The notes under the pieces are model-generated. The model searched no databases. It was not told the DNA's origin and saw only the letters and a program-made list of their open reading frames with translations. Positions 46,435 to 57,146 of a stretch of 64,000 bases of DNA are shown one piece after another. Location of the stretch: contig NADL03000492.1 of assembly GCA_002205965.3 (NCBI GenBank), forward strand, positions 124,001 through 188,000, in the 5' to 3' direction. The translations under genes and the position numbers were made by a program. Each line of letters begins with the position of its first letter. The first letter of the stretch is position 1. Source of the stretch: Kappaphycus alvarezii. Its lineage: Eukaryota > Rhodophyta > Florideophyceae > Gigartinales > Solieriaceae.

Positions 46435-46907
46435 TGGCCCGGTATCCATAAGGACGTCTATAATTTCGTGAAAAGCTGCGACAACTGCCAAAAATTCACT
46501 CCAATACGGAAGTATAAGACAACTCTAAGTTTTCCAGTTTCCGGTCTCTTTGAAACCTTCTCAATTGACTTTGCGGGCCCGTTCAAGGAAACCTCTTCCG
46601 GAAAAAATATCTCCTTATAGGGGTGGAACATCTTACTTAATGGCCAATAGCCGTTGCAGTTGAGGAGGCAAATGCTGAGGTGGTACTGAAATTCATCGAA
46701 AAAGAAATAAGTGAACCGTTTGGCCTTCCAAAAAGGATCATCTCGGATAACGCCCTTTGTTTTACTGCAACTTCACTGCTTCGTTTCTTGGAAGAGAAAG
46801 TGATTCAGCTCAAGACAGTTCTCGACTACGCTCTTATGTCAAACGGGAAAGCGGAGAGGATGGTTGGAACTATCAAACGCGCACCTACTTTTTGGAATAT
46901 TTTATAG
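46435..46907 (+). pseudogene. Truncated integrase of the gypsy element
   Basis: After the TAG the same frame gives WPGIHKDVYNFVKSCDNCQK, the CxxC half of the HHCC zinc finger, and then FSIDFAGP with the first catalytic Asp. TAG 46618-46620 follows. A different frame (from about 46630, open 46680-46907) supplies the second Asp (RIISDNALCF) and the catalytic Glu (NGKAERMVGTIK). It stops soon after, and only about 120 bp separate it from the 3' LTR, so the C-terminal integrase domain is deleted. All three catalytic residues exist, but not in one protein. Confidence 0.85.
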
Positions 46908-47020
46908 GTAATCAACTGAATCCCTATTCGTTTGAAAGGCCTCATGTTTTAACAATAAGGCAACTTACATTAATAGAAACAGAAGAAGAATGATGACGAG
47001 TCGGGACGTTCCTCTTGAGC

Positions 47021-47029
47021 GAGGGGGCG
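47021..47029 (+). other. Polypurine tract before the 3' LTR
   Basis: GAGGGGGCG directly abuts the TG of the 3' LTR, the normal position for the plus-strand primer. One C interrupts the purine run. Confidence 0.6.
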
Positions 47030-47696
47030 TGATATAATGAAAATTGTAGATATTCCTTGGCATGCTGCGCTGGATGAGCTGGCTGCGCTAGCTGAGCTGG
47101 CTGCGCTGGCTGAGCTGGCTGCGCTGGCTCAGTTGGCATGCTGCGCTGGCCGAGTTGGCATGCTGTGCTGGCTGAGTTGGCATGCTGTGCTGGCTGAGTT
47201 GGCACTGCACTTACAATTATATTTTTAATTATTTTTAGGGGGATGCTTTGCACTGTACTGTGGCGGTGCAGATTTGGCACATAGGTACTGTATAGGTGCT
47301 ACAGAATGTGAGGGTTGAAAACTCTATATAAGGGGCTGTTTGCATGAAATGGTAGGACTACTTGGGAGCGAGCATACCCGAGCGGGGCGCTCAACAAGTT
47401 AAGTCAAACACAAAGCATAAAGGAAGTTGGCAGACAGCTTCAAGCTCAGTCCCAAATAGTTAGGAAGTTGAGAGTCAACTTCAGACCCAAGAAGCATTTA
47501 TTTTACCCTAGTCACTAAGCATAGGTGGTAGACCCTGCCCCTTCCATACTTGCTTGTAGCTCATTCAACTGTCGTCCCTATACACTCCTTTTCGTTCGTT
47601 CAACTATACCACGGTAGCACTTTTGTCGCTTGCAACACCTCCTTCTTGGGGTGGTTGATTCTGAATATCTCTTCTCCCGACGATTTACCCCTATCA
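47030..47696 (+). repeat. 3' LTR of the gypsy element
   Basis: 667 bp, the same length as the 5' LTR. The five visible differences are all substitutions: one in the first minisatellite unit, two near the end of the array, and two within the last 40 bp. The TATA box is at 47325-47332. Confidence 0.95.
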
Positions 47697-47701
47697 GAAT
47701 G
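47697..47701 (+). repeat. Target-site duplication, right copy (GAATG)
   Basis: Exact match to 41791-41795. Confidence 0.9.
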
Positions 47702-47878
47702 CGCTCAGATTTCTGACATTCCTCCCAACCCTTAACGTACTTATAAGAATTCTTGTGAATTTCTGGACATTAATTCGGGTGTACAATGAACTTCTTCGCC
47801 GTTTCCTTCTTACAGTGTCAAAATGCATCATAAAATGTACATGGTAATTTGATCCTACCCTATGAAAAAGGAAATGCC

Positions 47879-48720
47879 CTAATGTCTTTTTCTTTCCCCT
47901 CGATAGTTTTCATTCCAGCGTCTCAATTCATTTCGTCTACCGTGTGATTCAACGTCGCTTAGACCAGTCCTTCCGAGTATCTTTTTGAATTTTAAATGAA
48001 GGGCAACGTCAATTAAAATGGGGCTCTCCATCAAGATGTTCAGAAACGTCGACAGAGTCTCACGTGACAAGTATATCTCCTTCATCTGATCCAATAATGG
48101 AGGGGGAACACGCGTGACTTTTTTGTGAAATTTAGTCGGCTGCGCGATGCTTCCAGCACCCTTGTACTCAACCTCGAACTCATACTTTGCAAGGAAGTCC
48201 ATACATCGTGCGAATCATCCATGTACATAATTCTGCTTTAAGGCATGACGGAGAGCTTGGCGGTCGGTTACCAACTTAAACGTATTTTCGATAGCAAATA
48301 CACCCGAAATTTCCTCTGCAAAAAGATAAAAGCGAGAATTTCTCGCACATGCCGAGTAGTCACGCTCAACAACGCTCATTTCCTGGCTCGCGTTCTATAC
48401 TAGAATCATATTACCACTCTTCTCCTTCTGGGCTAGAACATAATGTACAGTAAGCTTGCCCGTTAGCGAGATGAATGATTCAATCATTTATTTGGTACAA
48501 TGGAAAGTGTTACTCACGGATATTTCGGCGTGACGGTCGGGTGAGATCTATACGAAGCCCTTGATGATTTCGTGCAAATTCCACGCTATTCCTAAATGTC
48601 TGCGAATTTTCGCCTTATTCGTTGAATTTGGCACATATTTTATGGCCCTTATTTTATCCTCATCGAAGTAGCTTTTGTTTTCGTCTACGTAGCGTCAGAC
48701 TGAATTAACTTTCGGATTTT
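47879..48720 (-). pseudogene. Older Ty3/gypsy RNase H/RT-connection relic
   Basis: Minus-strand frames carry, from the amino end, YFDEDKIRAIKYVPNSTNKAK and then IRRHLGIAWNLHEIIKGF (RT connection). RNase H motifs follow (MSVVERDYSACAR, TFKLVTDRQALRHALKQ), then MDFLAKYEFEVEYKGAGS, the usual RNase H exit. Several stops break it. It lies on the opposite strand from the young gypsy element and belongs to a different gypsy copy. The young element inserted next to or into this older debris. Confidence 0.7.
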
Positions 48721-50038
48721 TGAATTTGTTCTACCAGACTTAGGGTCGAGATATTCCGATGACTGGGGCGGCAGAAGTCTTTTAGTCTCTGTGAAAATAC
48801 ACTGAGCTGCTTTTCCTCCTCACAGTCCGTGAAGTGGTCTTGGAGTTACCTAACATATTTCGAACCTACAAAGATGGCACTGGTGTGTAATTTTATCATA
48901 AAGGATCGCAGATTATCTTACATTGTTGCAGATAGAGCACTTTAAGTCTTCCTCATTGGCCGGGTAGTAAGTCATAGCTATGTAGAAGAATGCTACTGAC
49001 CTCATATTTCTTGATTTTTTGACTAAAACATTGAGTCTCTGAAATATCTTTGCCAAATCATACAACTCGCTTTCGATTTCGACGCCTCGAGCATTACGGC
49101 GACTGATTAACTTCTTCAAGTAGATTTAATTATTTTCCGTTTCTTACTTTGATTCAAATTGACGCCAAAACACAGCAAGTGAGAGCCCGAAGTAAATTGA
49201 AAGGCATCGGAATACTTGAAAGCATATCATTTAGCAAATTTCTCATCTCGTAGCATAACAGTAGAGTAGCCAAAAACTTTTTTCAAGAAAGAAAACCTCG
49301 TGTATCAAAAATAGACGTATATGATTCACTGATAATTCTTTTCTCGAGAAAATGAACAATAATGTCGTAAATCCATATCAATTTTTGCTTAAGTAAACAA
49401 TTGAATATGATGCGAGCATTCTCTCATTAATAAACATCAAGAAAGTCGCCTTTTATGATCTATGAACCATTAAGTATATTACATACAACGAAAGTAGTTG
49501 CTAGTACTTAGAATGGTGGGAATCCAGATTAATAGCTGCAGAATTAAAGAAGTTATTTTTATTTAAATATAGGATTCCATACACTTTAAAATCGAATATT
49601 TCCGAAGGTAACTGTGAACCAATTTAAATACGTGTAAATATTGCTATTATTCCTCTCATTTTATAACAAAGCAGAGATCAGTCGATCATACATCGTTAGC
49701 TTTTAAAATCAACCAGACTTCTTTTCTTTGTGGAAAAACTATGAAGTATTTAAATTCAATGACGACCGAGTTGTTCAATGAGGTAATCTGACAAACTTTT
49801 AAAAGAAGAAAAGATACTTAGTTGAAGACATTCGTAATTTTTGAACTCATTCTAACTTATTCTTAAATTTATTTTATATTGTTTAATATGCATGGGCATA
49901 ATCAGATGGACATTAATGAACGAAAGAAAATGTAAAGGTACAAAGATTTGATTACAATGATATGTCAATAGTATCCAGAATCTTACGTGTCATGTCTTTT
50001 CACAGCTTCAATTAAATTGATTAATTTCTCAGATTGTT
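48721..50038. other. AT-rich interval without a recognised gene
   Basis: Stop-dense on both strands. The open stretch 48913-49119 (minus) carries a CSIC motif but nothing identifiable. I see no transposon end here. Confidence 0.4.
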
Positions 50039-51054
50039 ATGTATGAAACTGAAAAAAGTTGTTGCATCAGAAATATTTTCTCGACGAGAACGCTTGTGCA
50101 CAATACACCACCTCTTCCCCGCTATGCCATCCGAACAAACCATCCACAGCCCCTCCCAGTGCCGAAACCTGCATCAGTGCCACTAGATGCCCCAATTCCC
50201 GCACCGCTGTCAGCGCCCCCGGCTGCCGTTCGTGTCTCAACCGGAGTGTTCGAGTCTCTTGTCCCTCTAAGTGACGCCTTCCTCGAAAAATGGATCGGAA
50301 TGGGGGTCTAAATTCAGCGACGAAGAGGAACTAATCCTGCTACGGGAGTCGCAGCAGCAAACGCCAATGTTTCCTCAATGGGAGAAACGCGAGAGCGGTT
50401 CGAGATTGAGGCCTCTAGGGCGAACGCGACGAATATCCTATCCAAAAGCACCACATGGAAGACACTGCAGGATCTCCACAAGACACTGCAAGGGAGGTAC
50501 GATCATAACGAGCAAACAGAATTGGAAAGCAGGATGAGTGGACTAGGGAGGGAGGCAGATGAATAGAAAATTTGCCCTCCTGTATGAAGAAGGACCGTGA
50601 GATGGTCTCGACGGAGAAGATCGCTGAGAAGAAGCGGGAGCGCGAAAAGAAGCGCATCGATGCTGTCATCTGGTCGAAAGATACTGCCCGGCAGTAATTG
50701 GAAGCGGGTTCAGATGATGAGAGGAAGGAAGAGGAAGACAGGGATAGCAACAGTTCAATGGCTCTGAGGAAGAGTGCAATGGTGTTCATGAGTGAGTAGC
50801 CCAGGTATTTTGAGGAGTTGCAGCGGTTGTACGCGAAGAGTGCAGAGCTGGAGGTGAATAAGCTACTATTGGCGGGTGAGGATATGGAGCAGAGCCAGGA
50901 GGCGAGAAAGGTGGAGCGTGATTATGCGAAGGATGACCATGATGCTACCACGTTGCTAGACCTCAAGAAGAAGAAATTGAAGCCGGACATGCTGGCCTGG
51001 GTGTTTTCGCCACTACGTCCGCATTTCGAAAAACGTGCGCACAACGGCCAATAA
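50039..51054 (+). pseudogene. Myb/SANT-like partner protein of a PIF/Harbinger element, broken
   Basis: The plus strand encodes a protein spread over three frames. A Pro-rich leader (50039-50311) is followed by an acidic SANT-like start (KFSDEEELILLRESQQQ). Then come TTWKTLQDLHKTLQGRYDHN and SRMSGLGREADE (to 50566), and a long charged helix from 50584 (KKDREMVSTEKIAEKKRERE), with stops before LEAGSDDERKEEEDRD and before YFEELQRLYAKSAELEVNK. It ends in PDMLAWVFSPL. The order of a SANT/trihelix domain, an SG-E motif and an acidic coiled coil matches the DNA-binding partner encoded by many PIF/Harbinger transposons. Such proteins help the transposase find the element ends. It points towards the Harbinger transposase relic on the other strand, so the two genes converge. 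Confidence 0.5.
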
Positions 51055-51149
51055 TTTAAACGTATTCTCGCTCCTCCGTCGCTCGCTCCGGCGCCTACCT
51101 CGTTTCGCTCGGGTCCATCCCCCCAACAAGGAGGCCTGTGCAAGTACCT

Positions 51150-52130
51150 TTACCAATATTCCCCCAGTTAAGATATTTCTCTAACGTCGTCGGTTTGTAC
51201 TTAAAGTACTGTGATTCTTGGTTTGGAAGGAATCAGTTGCGCATGTTTCACAGAAACATATCCGTTAGTTATATCGAGTGGACGGGCATCTATAGGACAC
51301 CTACTTTCCTGAGAAAGTCAACAGCTGTCCAAAAGGTCCTCACCTCCTTGAAAATACGTTCCACTGCTATCTTTACCTCATTCATAGCCTTTTCAAAAGC
51401 TCCGTTTCATGCGTCCAACGTTTCGTTCTAAAAAAGGGACGTCCATGGATTCCTGCTGACTGTACCTGCTATCATCATAGATGCAGTACTGTTTGGTGTA
51501 TTTAGCAATATTAAACGACGCCTATTCCTCCACCTTCAATCTACAGTACAGCGTCTAGTCGTGTCAGAGCGCCTGGAAAGGCCTGCAAACATGGTGGAAA
51601 ATCCTATATGAGAGCCTGGCGTCTTGAACTTGAGTTTGTGCTCAAATTTATGCCCTTTGTCACCCATATTCTGAAGCAGATAGCCGCATGACCTCGAAAT
51701 CTAAATGAAAATCCTACAATATAATCCAAGCAGTTTTCCAGTACTCTAAACTTCTCTTCTTCTCTCAACATCAAGAAAAACGCACTCTCTGCTGTTTATC
51801 ATTGCCCAGTCAGTGCGTTGATTAAGTTTTCGTTCTGATTGACGAATATTTAAAGCGTTTCCAAAAACATCTCTGACAGATGCGATGAGAGCTTGTGAAC
51901 ATTTTCGTTTAGACATTCCCCTCTGGTTGAAGTAGAAATACGCTTTACCAGTACAAAATCTGCTAAGTTGGGTGTTCATGCGTACGTATTGCCCTGTCGC
52001 GTATTACTAGAGCCACAGGCAATAGGCTGTCAAGAAGAAAGCGAAAGTGTTGTAAACACTTGTCTTCGCCCATGCTCCTGAAAACATCGTCGAATGTTGT
52101 GCGCGATATGAGTTAGCCTCTCGTTGTGTA
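51150..52130 (-). pseudogene. PIF/Harbinger (DDE_Tnp_4) transposase relic
   Basis: Minus-strand translation shows the family in decayed form. The amino side reads SMGEDKCLQHFRFLLDSLLP near 52050-52090. A conserved open block follows (51746-51979), including NIRQSERKLNQRTDWAMINS. The catalytic core carries HDTLYC-like and YCIYDDSRYSQQESMDVPF segments, the latter with the second Asp. The end block reads FEKAMNEVKIAVERIFKEVR and then TAVDFLRKVGV, LPNQESQYFKYKPTTLEKYL. The Glu of KIAVERIFKE corresponds to the usual SVEWIFK glutamate. At least six stops or frame changes are needed, so it is dead. In active relatives this nuclease excises the element. Confidence 0.65.
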
Positions 52131-52517
52131 GTAGTCTGTCGTCTTTTTTCCGCCATTTACCGTACAGCTCTAACGCTTTTGCAGTAGTGCCTGTTCACGT
52201 CGTCGGTGGTCTGCCGATTAATGAGATGTTGCAGGGCGAGTTGCCATTGGCGCAGGCGACTACAAGTCTCCTCACGACTTGAGTACTGCGAAGCTCTTGT
52301 TGTTACAAAAACGGTCTTTTCTTTAGGGGAGCAGTCCTGTCCACAAACTTCTGTCTCCTCCCTCCCGATGGGCTTTCAACTCTTCCCATCAATTCTCTTT
52401 TAGGAATAAAATTACGAAAAAGATTTTTCCCATGAACCCAAATTTACTATGTCACTCCATTTCTATTTTGTCTGATCATTTTCGTCCTTTTTTTTCAAAA
52501 AAGAAATATTTCAACTC

Positions 52518-53370
52518 GTGATCCGCTTCGTCCTCCAAATTCAGTTCCGATATTTTATGAAGCAGATTTTTAGTTATTGCCCCGATTGCATACAAAATCA
52601 AAGCCGCGGTATTGCCTCACATTATTTAGTTTCGTCCAAGGCCGTGAAACTTTTCGAAGACGTCGCCCAATTTAAAGATCGAAATCGAAGTCGTCGAGGA
52701 AACCCCCCCGCCATCAACTATCCCATCGGCTCACCCCTTTTTTCCCCTCAACATGACCAACCTCCGCCCTTCCCTCACAATCGCCAAGTCATCCCGAGGC
52801 CGCCCTCCCCTCAAGACTCTGGCTCTGATGGCCCACGGACCAACAGTTATATGACTGCTGTAGGAGAATGGACCAGGAAGTCGTTCGGGAGTGGGTCCGC
52901 CGTTACTGCTTCGAAAAGGCAGAAGAGGCAGAGAAGGAGGTAAAGGAAGAGGTTGTAGAGGAAGAGGATGAAGAGAGGTCGGAAGAGGAGGATGAAGAGG
53001 AGGACTGGGTGGACCCGTGGAAGCCACTGGTTTACAACGGTGGGGGAGCTGCTGTGGAGAAAGAAGGGGAGACTGAGGGAGTAATCGTTATCTCTGACTC
53101 TTCTCACAAGGACGAAGAGGAAGGTGAGGGGGGAGGACGAGGAGAATGAGGGGGGAGGAATACATGGAAAGTGCTGGAATAGCTGGGAGGGGATCGGAAA
53201 GTATGGACCAGGTGGTCCCGACTCTAGAACCGGATGGGGGCATCTTCAGTGGTCTAACTATTTGCCAGCAGGAAATGGAGAATTCTAAGCCGTTCGCGGA
53301 TATTTGTGGGGCTCTCTCGGGTGAAATGAATATATTGGAGGAATTTTTTGGCTCTCATCTAGAGGACTAA
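52518..53370 (+). CDS. Acidic low-complexity ORFs, unrecognised
   Basis: I do not recognise this. Three overlapping plus-strand frames follow each other: 52518-52943 (Pro/Arg-rich), 52868-53149 (a strongly acidic Glu run after MDQEVVREWVRRYC, then VIVISDSSHKDEEE) and 53146-53370 (ending FFGSHLED). The VIVISDS string resembles a SUMO-interacting motif (hydrophobic core followed by acidic Ser/Asp), but this is only a pattern match. The frame changes suggest a decayed gene or a transposon accessory protein. It is followed closely by an LTR-like sequence (53544-53818). Confidence 0.3.
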
Positions 53371-53543
53371 GATATTAAGGAAGAAATCTAAATATTTATC
53401 CTATTAGTATCTGCTGTTAGTCTTTCTCATTCACACGATTCCACTTGATGCATTTTATGGTTCTAAGTATGTTTGTTTGAGACTTTAGAACTAGCCAAAA
53501 AAATCTATGTAAGCTGAGTAAACGGCTTCCTCTTGTGGAGGTC

Positions 53544-53818
53544 AAGAAAGTTGGAAGACAACTTCAAGTCAAGTTCCGAGTAGTAGGAAGTTGAGAGTCA
53601 ACTTCAGACCCGAGAACAATTTTTCTTACGCTGGTCACAGGGCATCAGTGGTAGACCCTGCCCCTTCTATACTTGCTTGTGGCCCTCTCAACTGTCATCC
53701 CTACCCCATCTTTTTCTTCGTTTAACTATACCACAGTAGCACTTTTGTCGCTTGCAACACTTTCTTCTTGGGGTGATTGGTTCTGAGTTTCTCTCCTCCC
53801 GACGATTTACCCCTATCA
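53544..53818 (+). repeat. Diverged LTR 3' half related to the young gypsy element
   Basis: About 275 bp align with the last part of the 667-bp LTR at roughly 80% identity by eye. They include AGTTGAGAGTCAACTTCAGA, GGTAGACCCTGCCCCTT, TTTTGTCGCTTGCAACAC and the exact terminus CGATTTACCCCTATCA. Upstream of 53544 the similarity stops, and the U3 minisatellite is missing. A TGG-starting primer-site-like sequence follows at about 53829. This is either a truncated solo LTR or a related subfamily with a different U3. Confidence 0.75.
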
Positions 53819-54093
53819 GCTCTCCTTGGTGGTACCATAACGCAGATGGAAATTTGAATGTTTGCTCCATTTTCAAATATTGATAACTACTACTCACGTG
53901 CAATATTTCCGTAAACACCTCAGTTAAAACATTTTTAATTGCTTCACAAATGCCATGAAATAATCTCAAACTTAAACATAGTTGAAGTAGGTAACAATTA
54001 TGCCCAGGCGTAAGATCTGTAATTCACAATTACTGTTACTTGCTCAGTACTGCACTGTGCTGCACTGTGCTTTATTGTACATTACTGGTTTGA

Positions 54094-54143
54094 AAACAAG
54101 TTCATAGGACTGCCAACCATTCCATCACCTGCAGTAAAACATC
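54094..54143 (+). repeat. Dispersed repeat R1, copy 3 left part (split by copia)
   Basis: GGACTGCCAACCATTCCAT and then CACCTGCAGTAAAAC match the R1 unit at 32.9 kb. The rest of the unit (TCTTTACCCCTGTAC) resumes only after the right LTR, at 60218-60232. Confidence 0.5.
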
Positions 54144-54474
54144 TGTGGAAAGAACGAACGAACGTTTATTCTCTGAGTTTAGTTGTTTGGTTGATTAAAT
54201 TTGTATGATGTTGAGTTCTGAGGTAGCTGGTTCTAGCCAAGGGCTATCTTAAATACCTATTCTAGGTTCTATGAGTTGGAGTCCTTAGATGGTTTGAGTG
54301 ATGCTATGACTCTTAGGATCATCGAATCGGATAAAGGAGAATGGTAACTCTAAATAGAGCAGGCCCAGTATACGATACTGCAGATATGTAAAGCTACTGG
54401 ATCCGTCTTCGAAGTAAAGGTTGGAGCAGTTGGAGAGTAGGTGATGATTGGGGATCAGGGGTCACCTCTTCACA
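54144..54474 (-). repeat. 3' LTR of the copia element
   Basis: 331 bp, matching 59881-60211 in the same orientation and length. It is called 3' because the coding strand is minus. Confidence 0.9.
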
Positions 54475-54574
54475 GTCCCCCTCCTCGAGTGAATACTGGA
54501 CTGCGAGAGTCAGGAGTCAAAAGTGACTCCTCGGCGAATGACCACTTACTGACAGGGTGAGAGACGACGCCGTC

Positions 54575-55771
54575 TTAGATGATGCAGTTGAGGGCGGGGT
54601 TCTCTTTGACCTTGGTTAGAGCATCCGCAGGGTTGAAATCGCTTCGAATCCAGTCAACATCACTGATCTTGAGATTGGCGTACGCTTCTCGAACAGAAAA
54701 GATGTCCAACATGATTCGTTTTTTCGTTGTGACGGTATTCTTGACGATCATATCGAAGGTTGATTTCGAATCAGTGAATATTCGCATAGGGATGTTGCAT
54801 TGCAGCATATTATCGAGTTCATGCTTGACTGCGATAGCGTAGTCCATATCGTCTGCGAAAGCTAGAGTTTCGCCACCAAGGACCGACCTTACAACGCGAG
54901 GTGACTTGTGCGTGCTGTAGTGTAATATGTTACAGCGATCTTCTTTGTCGCAAAGTAAAATGATAAAGCTGAGTTGTGTAGTGTGGTCGTCGTTTTCGGC
55001 AAAGCTTCCGTCTGTATAAACCCGGAGGTGAAGAGAGGAAGAATCCAATGAGCGCTGTGTAATGCAGCGGTCAGGATACTTATGGCCTTGCCGGACAATC
55101 TTATTAATGCTTGAGATTGAGGACGGACCAAAGTTGGCTTCGGTAACTTGTGACGCTTTTTTTACAGCACAGCAGATGTCTGCCCTGGTGTGACATAGCC
55201 ATTGTAGACGCTAGCGTAACAAGCGGAATTCTCTGAAGGTGGCGTCAAGCGAAAGTGGTTTGATGCGTCGCAGATACGCAGCTTGCGAACTTTTTATGCC
55301 GTTTTGAGAAGAAGATACTTGCATTCCGGAAAATGTAAAGGCATCCATGTCTCGTGGCTTGGACTCGAAGCGTTCTTCTGTTTTCTTGGTGTGTTCCAGG
55401 TAATCATCCGTTCCAGCATGGAATGAATCATCCACGTAATATCCTGAAAGTCCTGCGAGCTGCCCATGAAGCAATTTGAAGAAAAGGTGGATGTCGAGAG
55501 TGCATTGTTCCATTTGAAGGTCATCGCGGATATGAGACGTAATCGTATCTTCCCAGTAGTCACCGGAATCCGTTAAACCATAAAGTGGCTTTAGAAGCTT
55601 GAGCAGCTGATTCGAGCCGAGTTGGAGTTCCTCTGGGGCTTTGACGTAAACGTCCCGCAAGAGTTTCCCGGATGATTGCAGATAAGCCTGCGTAACATCC
55701 TGTGACCAGATCCTAAAACCAAAGATGGCTGCGAGTGCCATTATTAGCCGTACGGAACTGAGGCGTAACAT
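54575..55771 (-). pseudogene. copia RT-RNase H, one internal TAG
   Basis: The reverse transcriptase (55771 to 55214) includes SQDVTQAYLQSSGKLLRD, LKPLYGLTDSGDYW and the catalytic YYVDDSFHAG. TAG at 55211-55213 interrupts the frame. The same frame then continues through the connection (LQWLCHTRADICCAVKKASQ) into RNase H, with catalytic residues in YTDGSF, LGGETLAFADD, FTDSKSTFD and NPADALTK. The protein ends at NCII. Apart from the stop this half of pol is well preserved. The join to the integrase (55772-55949) is frameshifted, although ARYVVQGFNDK can still be read there. Confidence 0.85.
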
Positions 55772-55949
55772 CGTAGCGGGATGGCCGCGTTTGTGTAGTT
55801 ACTTGTCGTTGAATCCCTGCACGACATATCTGGCCTTATAAAGTTCCTCCTCAGTTCCTTTGTGCTTAATTTTTAGAAAAAAACGGCCTCCGAGGATATT
55901 TGAGTTGTCTATGAGTTTTTCCCGGAGCACTACCTCAAATATTTGACGG

Positions 55950-57090
55950 TCAAGCAGTCCTCGTATTTTTTTTAGCTCGATAAGCGGCGAATTTCGTGTC
56001 GTTCTTGCGAGGATCGGAGGGGGAGAGGACTTCAGTCAAGTAGACGCGAAGAGGAGGGCTGGGATTGGCCATGGACGAGGTCGAGTAGTGTATGTCTGAT
56101 AGTAGTGAGTTTCCATCTGCTTTTGAGACAGGGAGAGTGTGATCAATAGAGTACTTTGCTTCTCGATCTTGTCGTTGTACCAAGATGCTTTTCTTATGTA
56201 CCTTTGTAACTGGGAAGAGGCCTCGCCATTGCTTATTGTCTTCTTGCAAAACGTAGACTTGATCACCCGCTTTGATGATGTAGTCTGCGGCTGGTGGGAT
56301 TTTGTCTCGGAAAGCACTCCGCGGACTGAGTTCTGCACTGATGTCAGCCATTACAATCCGTGCTAGGTCTAGGGCTCGCATACGGTAAGCATGAGGCAAC
56401 AGTAGGCTAGAGTGTAGTGAGAAGCGGGGGATAGTTCCAAATACTAGTAGCGAGGGCACTAGGCCATCGGGGCCTGTATTGTCATTCATGGCTTTGACAC
56501 TGAGCTGCAGAGCGATTCCCAAATCGATACTAGGGACTTCAGCGGTAATATTAGTGAATATGAGGCGGAGGGGCTCATTATAGCGCTCACCATTTCCCAA
56601 GGGGTTGTGCGAATGAACTCCTGAGAGCTTGATTTCAATACCCGTGGACTTTGCCAATGTGTCGAATTCTTGGCCTCTAAAAATGCTGTCTCGATCAACC
56701 CTCATCTTTTCAGGGTAGCCCTCATAAGTAAAACCAAACGGACAAGGAAGGCATTTCAAACGGATTGCATTGACTTGTCGGGCAGAAAGAGAGCTTCCAA
56801 GAAGTGGGTATGCAAGTCCACTACATGCGGTGCGGGGCCAAACCAAATCCAAAGCCATTTCTTGGTTGATGACGCACTTTGGTGTGAGGAAGCTTACTCG
56901 GAAACGGTGCGGGCCTTTGTCGTAGCGCTGACATGTTTAGCACGCCTTGCTAATTTCTTTTAGTGTTTGCAGCGTTTCGGCGGAGGTTTCTTGAGGTCGC
57001 GTACGTTGGAGGAGATTGTAGAGTTTTGAGGCAGATGGGTGCCAGTAGTGCCTGTGGAGGCGCTTGAGCTCTGCCTGGGTATATAGGACT
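55950..57090 (-). pseudogene. copia integrase, TAA in the zinc finger
   Basis: The zinc-binding half upstream (about 57070-56930) reads LKRLHRHYWHPSASKL. Its second Cys pair is split by TAA 56937-56939, giving KAC, stop, TCQRYDKG. Further on are MALDLVW (first Asp), MRVDRDSIFRGQEFD (second Asp) and NPLGNGERYNEPLR (catalytic Glu). An SH3-like carboxy region (AGDQVYVLQEDNKQWRG) follows, in the longest open stretch (56858-55950). The domain order is that of a normal copia integrase. Confidence 0.8.
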
Positions 57091-57146
57091 TCGTCTGAGT
57101 TACACTGGATGTACATGTGTTTGCTGCGACGAGTGATGCGGAGTTT

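Larger units (their letters stand above)
41796..47696 (+). mobile_element. Full-length Ty3/gypsy retrotransposon (young, defective)
   Basis: 5901 bp with two 667-bp LTRs that start TGATATAATG and end CTATCA, flanked by a perfect 5-bp duplication. By eye the LTRs differ at only five positions and have no length difference, so the insertion is recent. The internal order is gag, protease, RT, RNase H, integrase, as in Ty3/gypsy. The coding region is defective: TAG in gag (42804-42806), Tyr in place of the first RNase H Asp, TAG at the integrase zinc finger (46432-46434), another TAG at 46618-46620, a frameshift in the integrase, and loss of the integrase C-terminus. Movement therefore probably needed proteins from another copy. 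Confidence 0.95.

Noticed and set aside
52731-53107. Pro/Leu-rich minus-strand ORFs
   Set aside because: Antisense shadow of the acidic plus-strand stretch. GAG/GAA runs read backwards as Leu, Pro and Ser.
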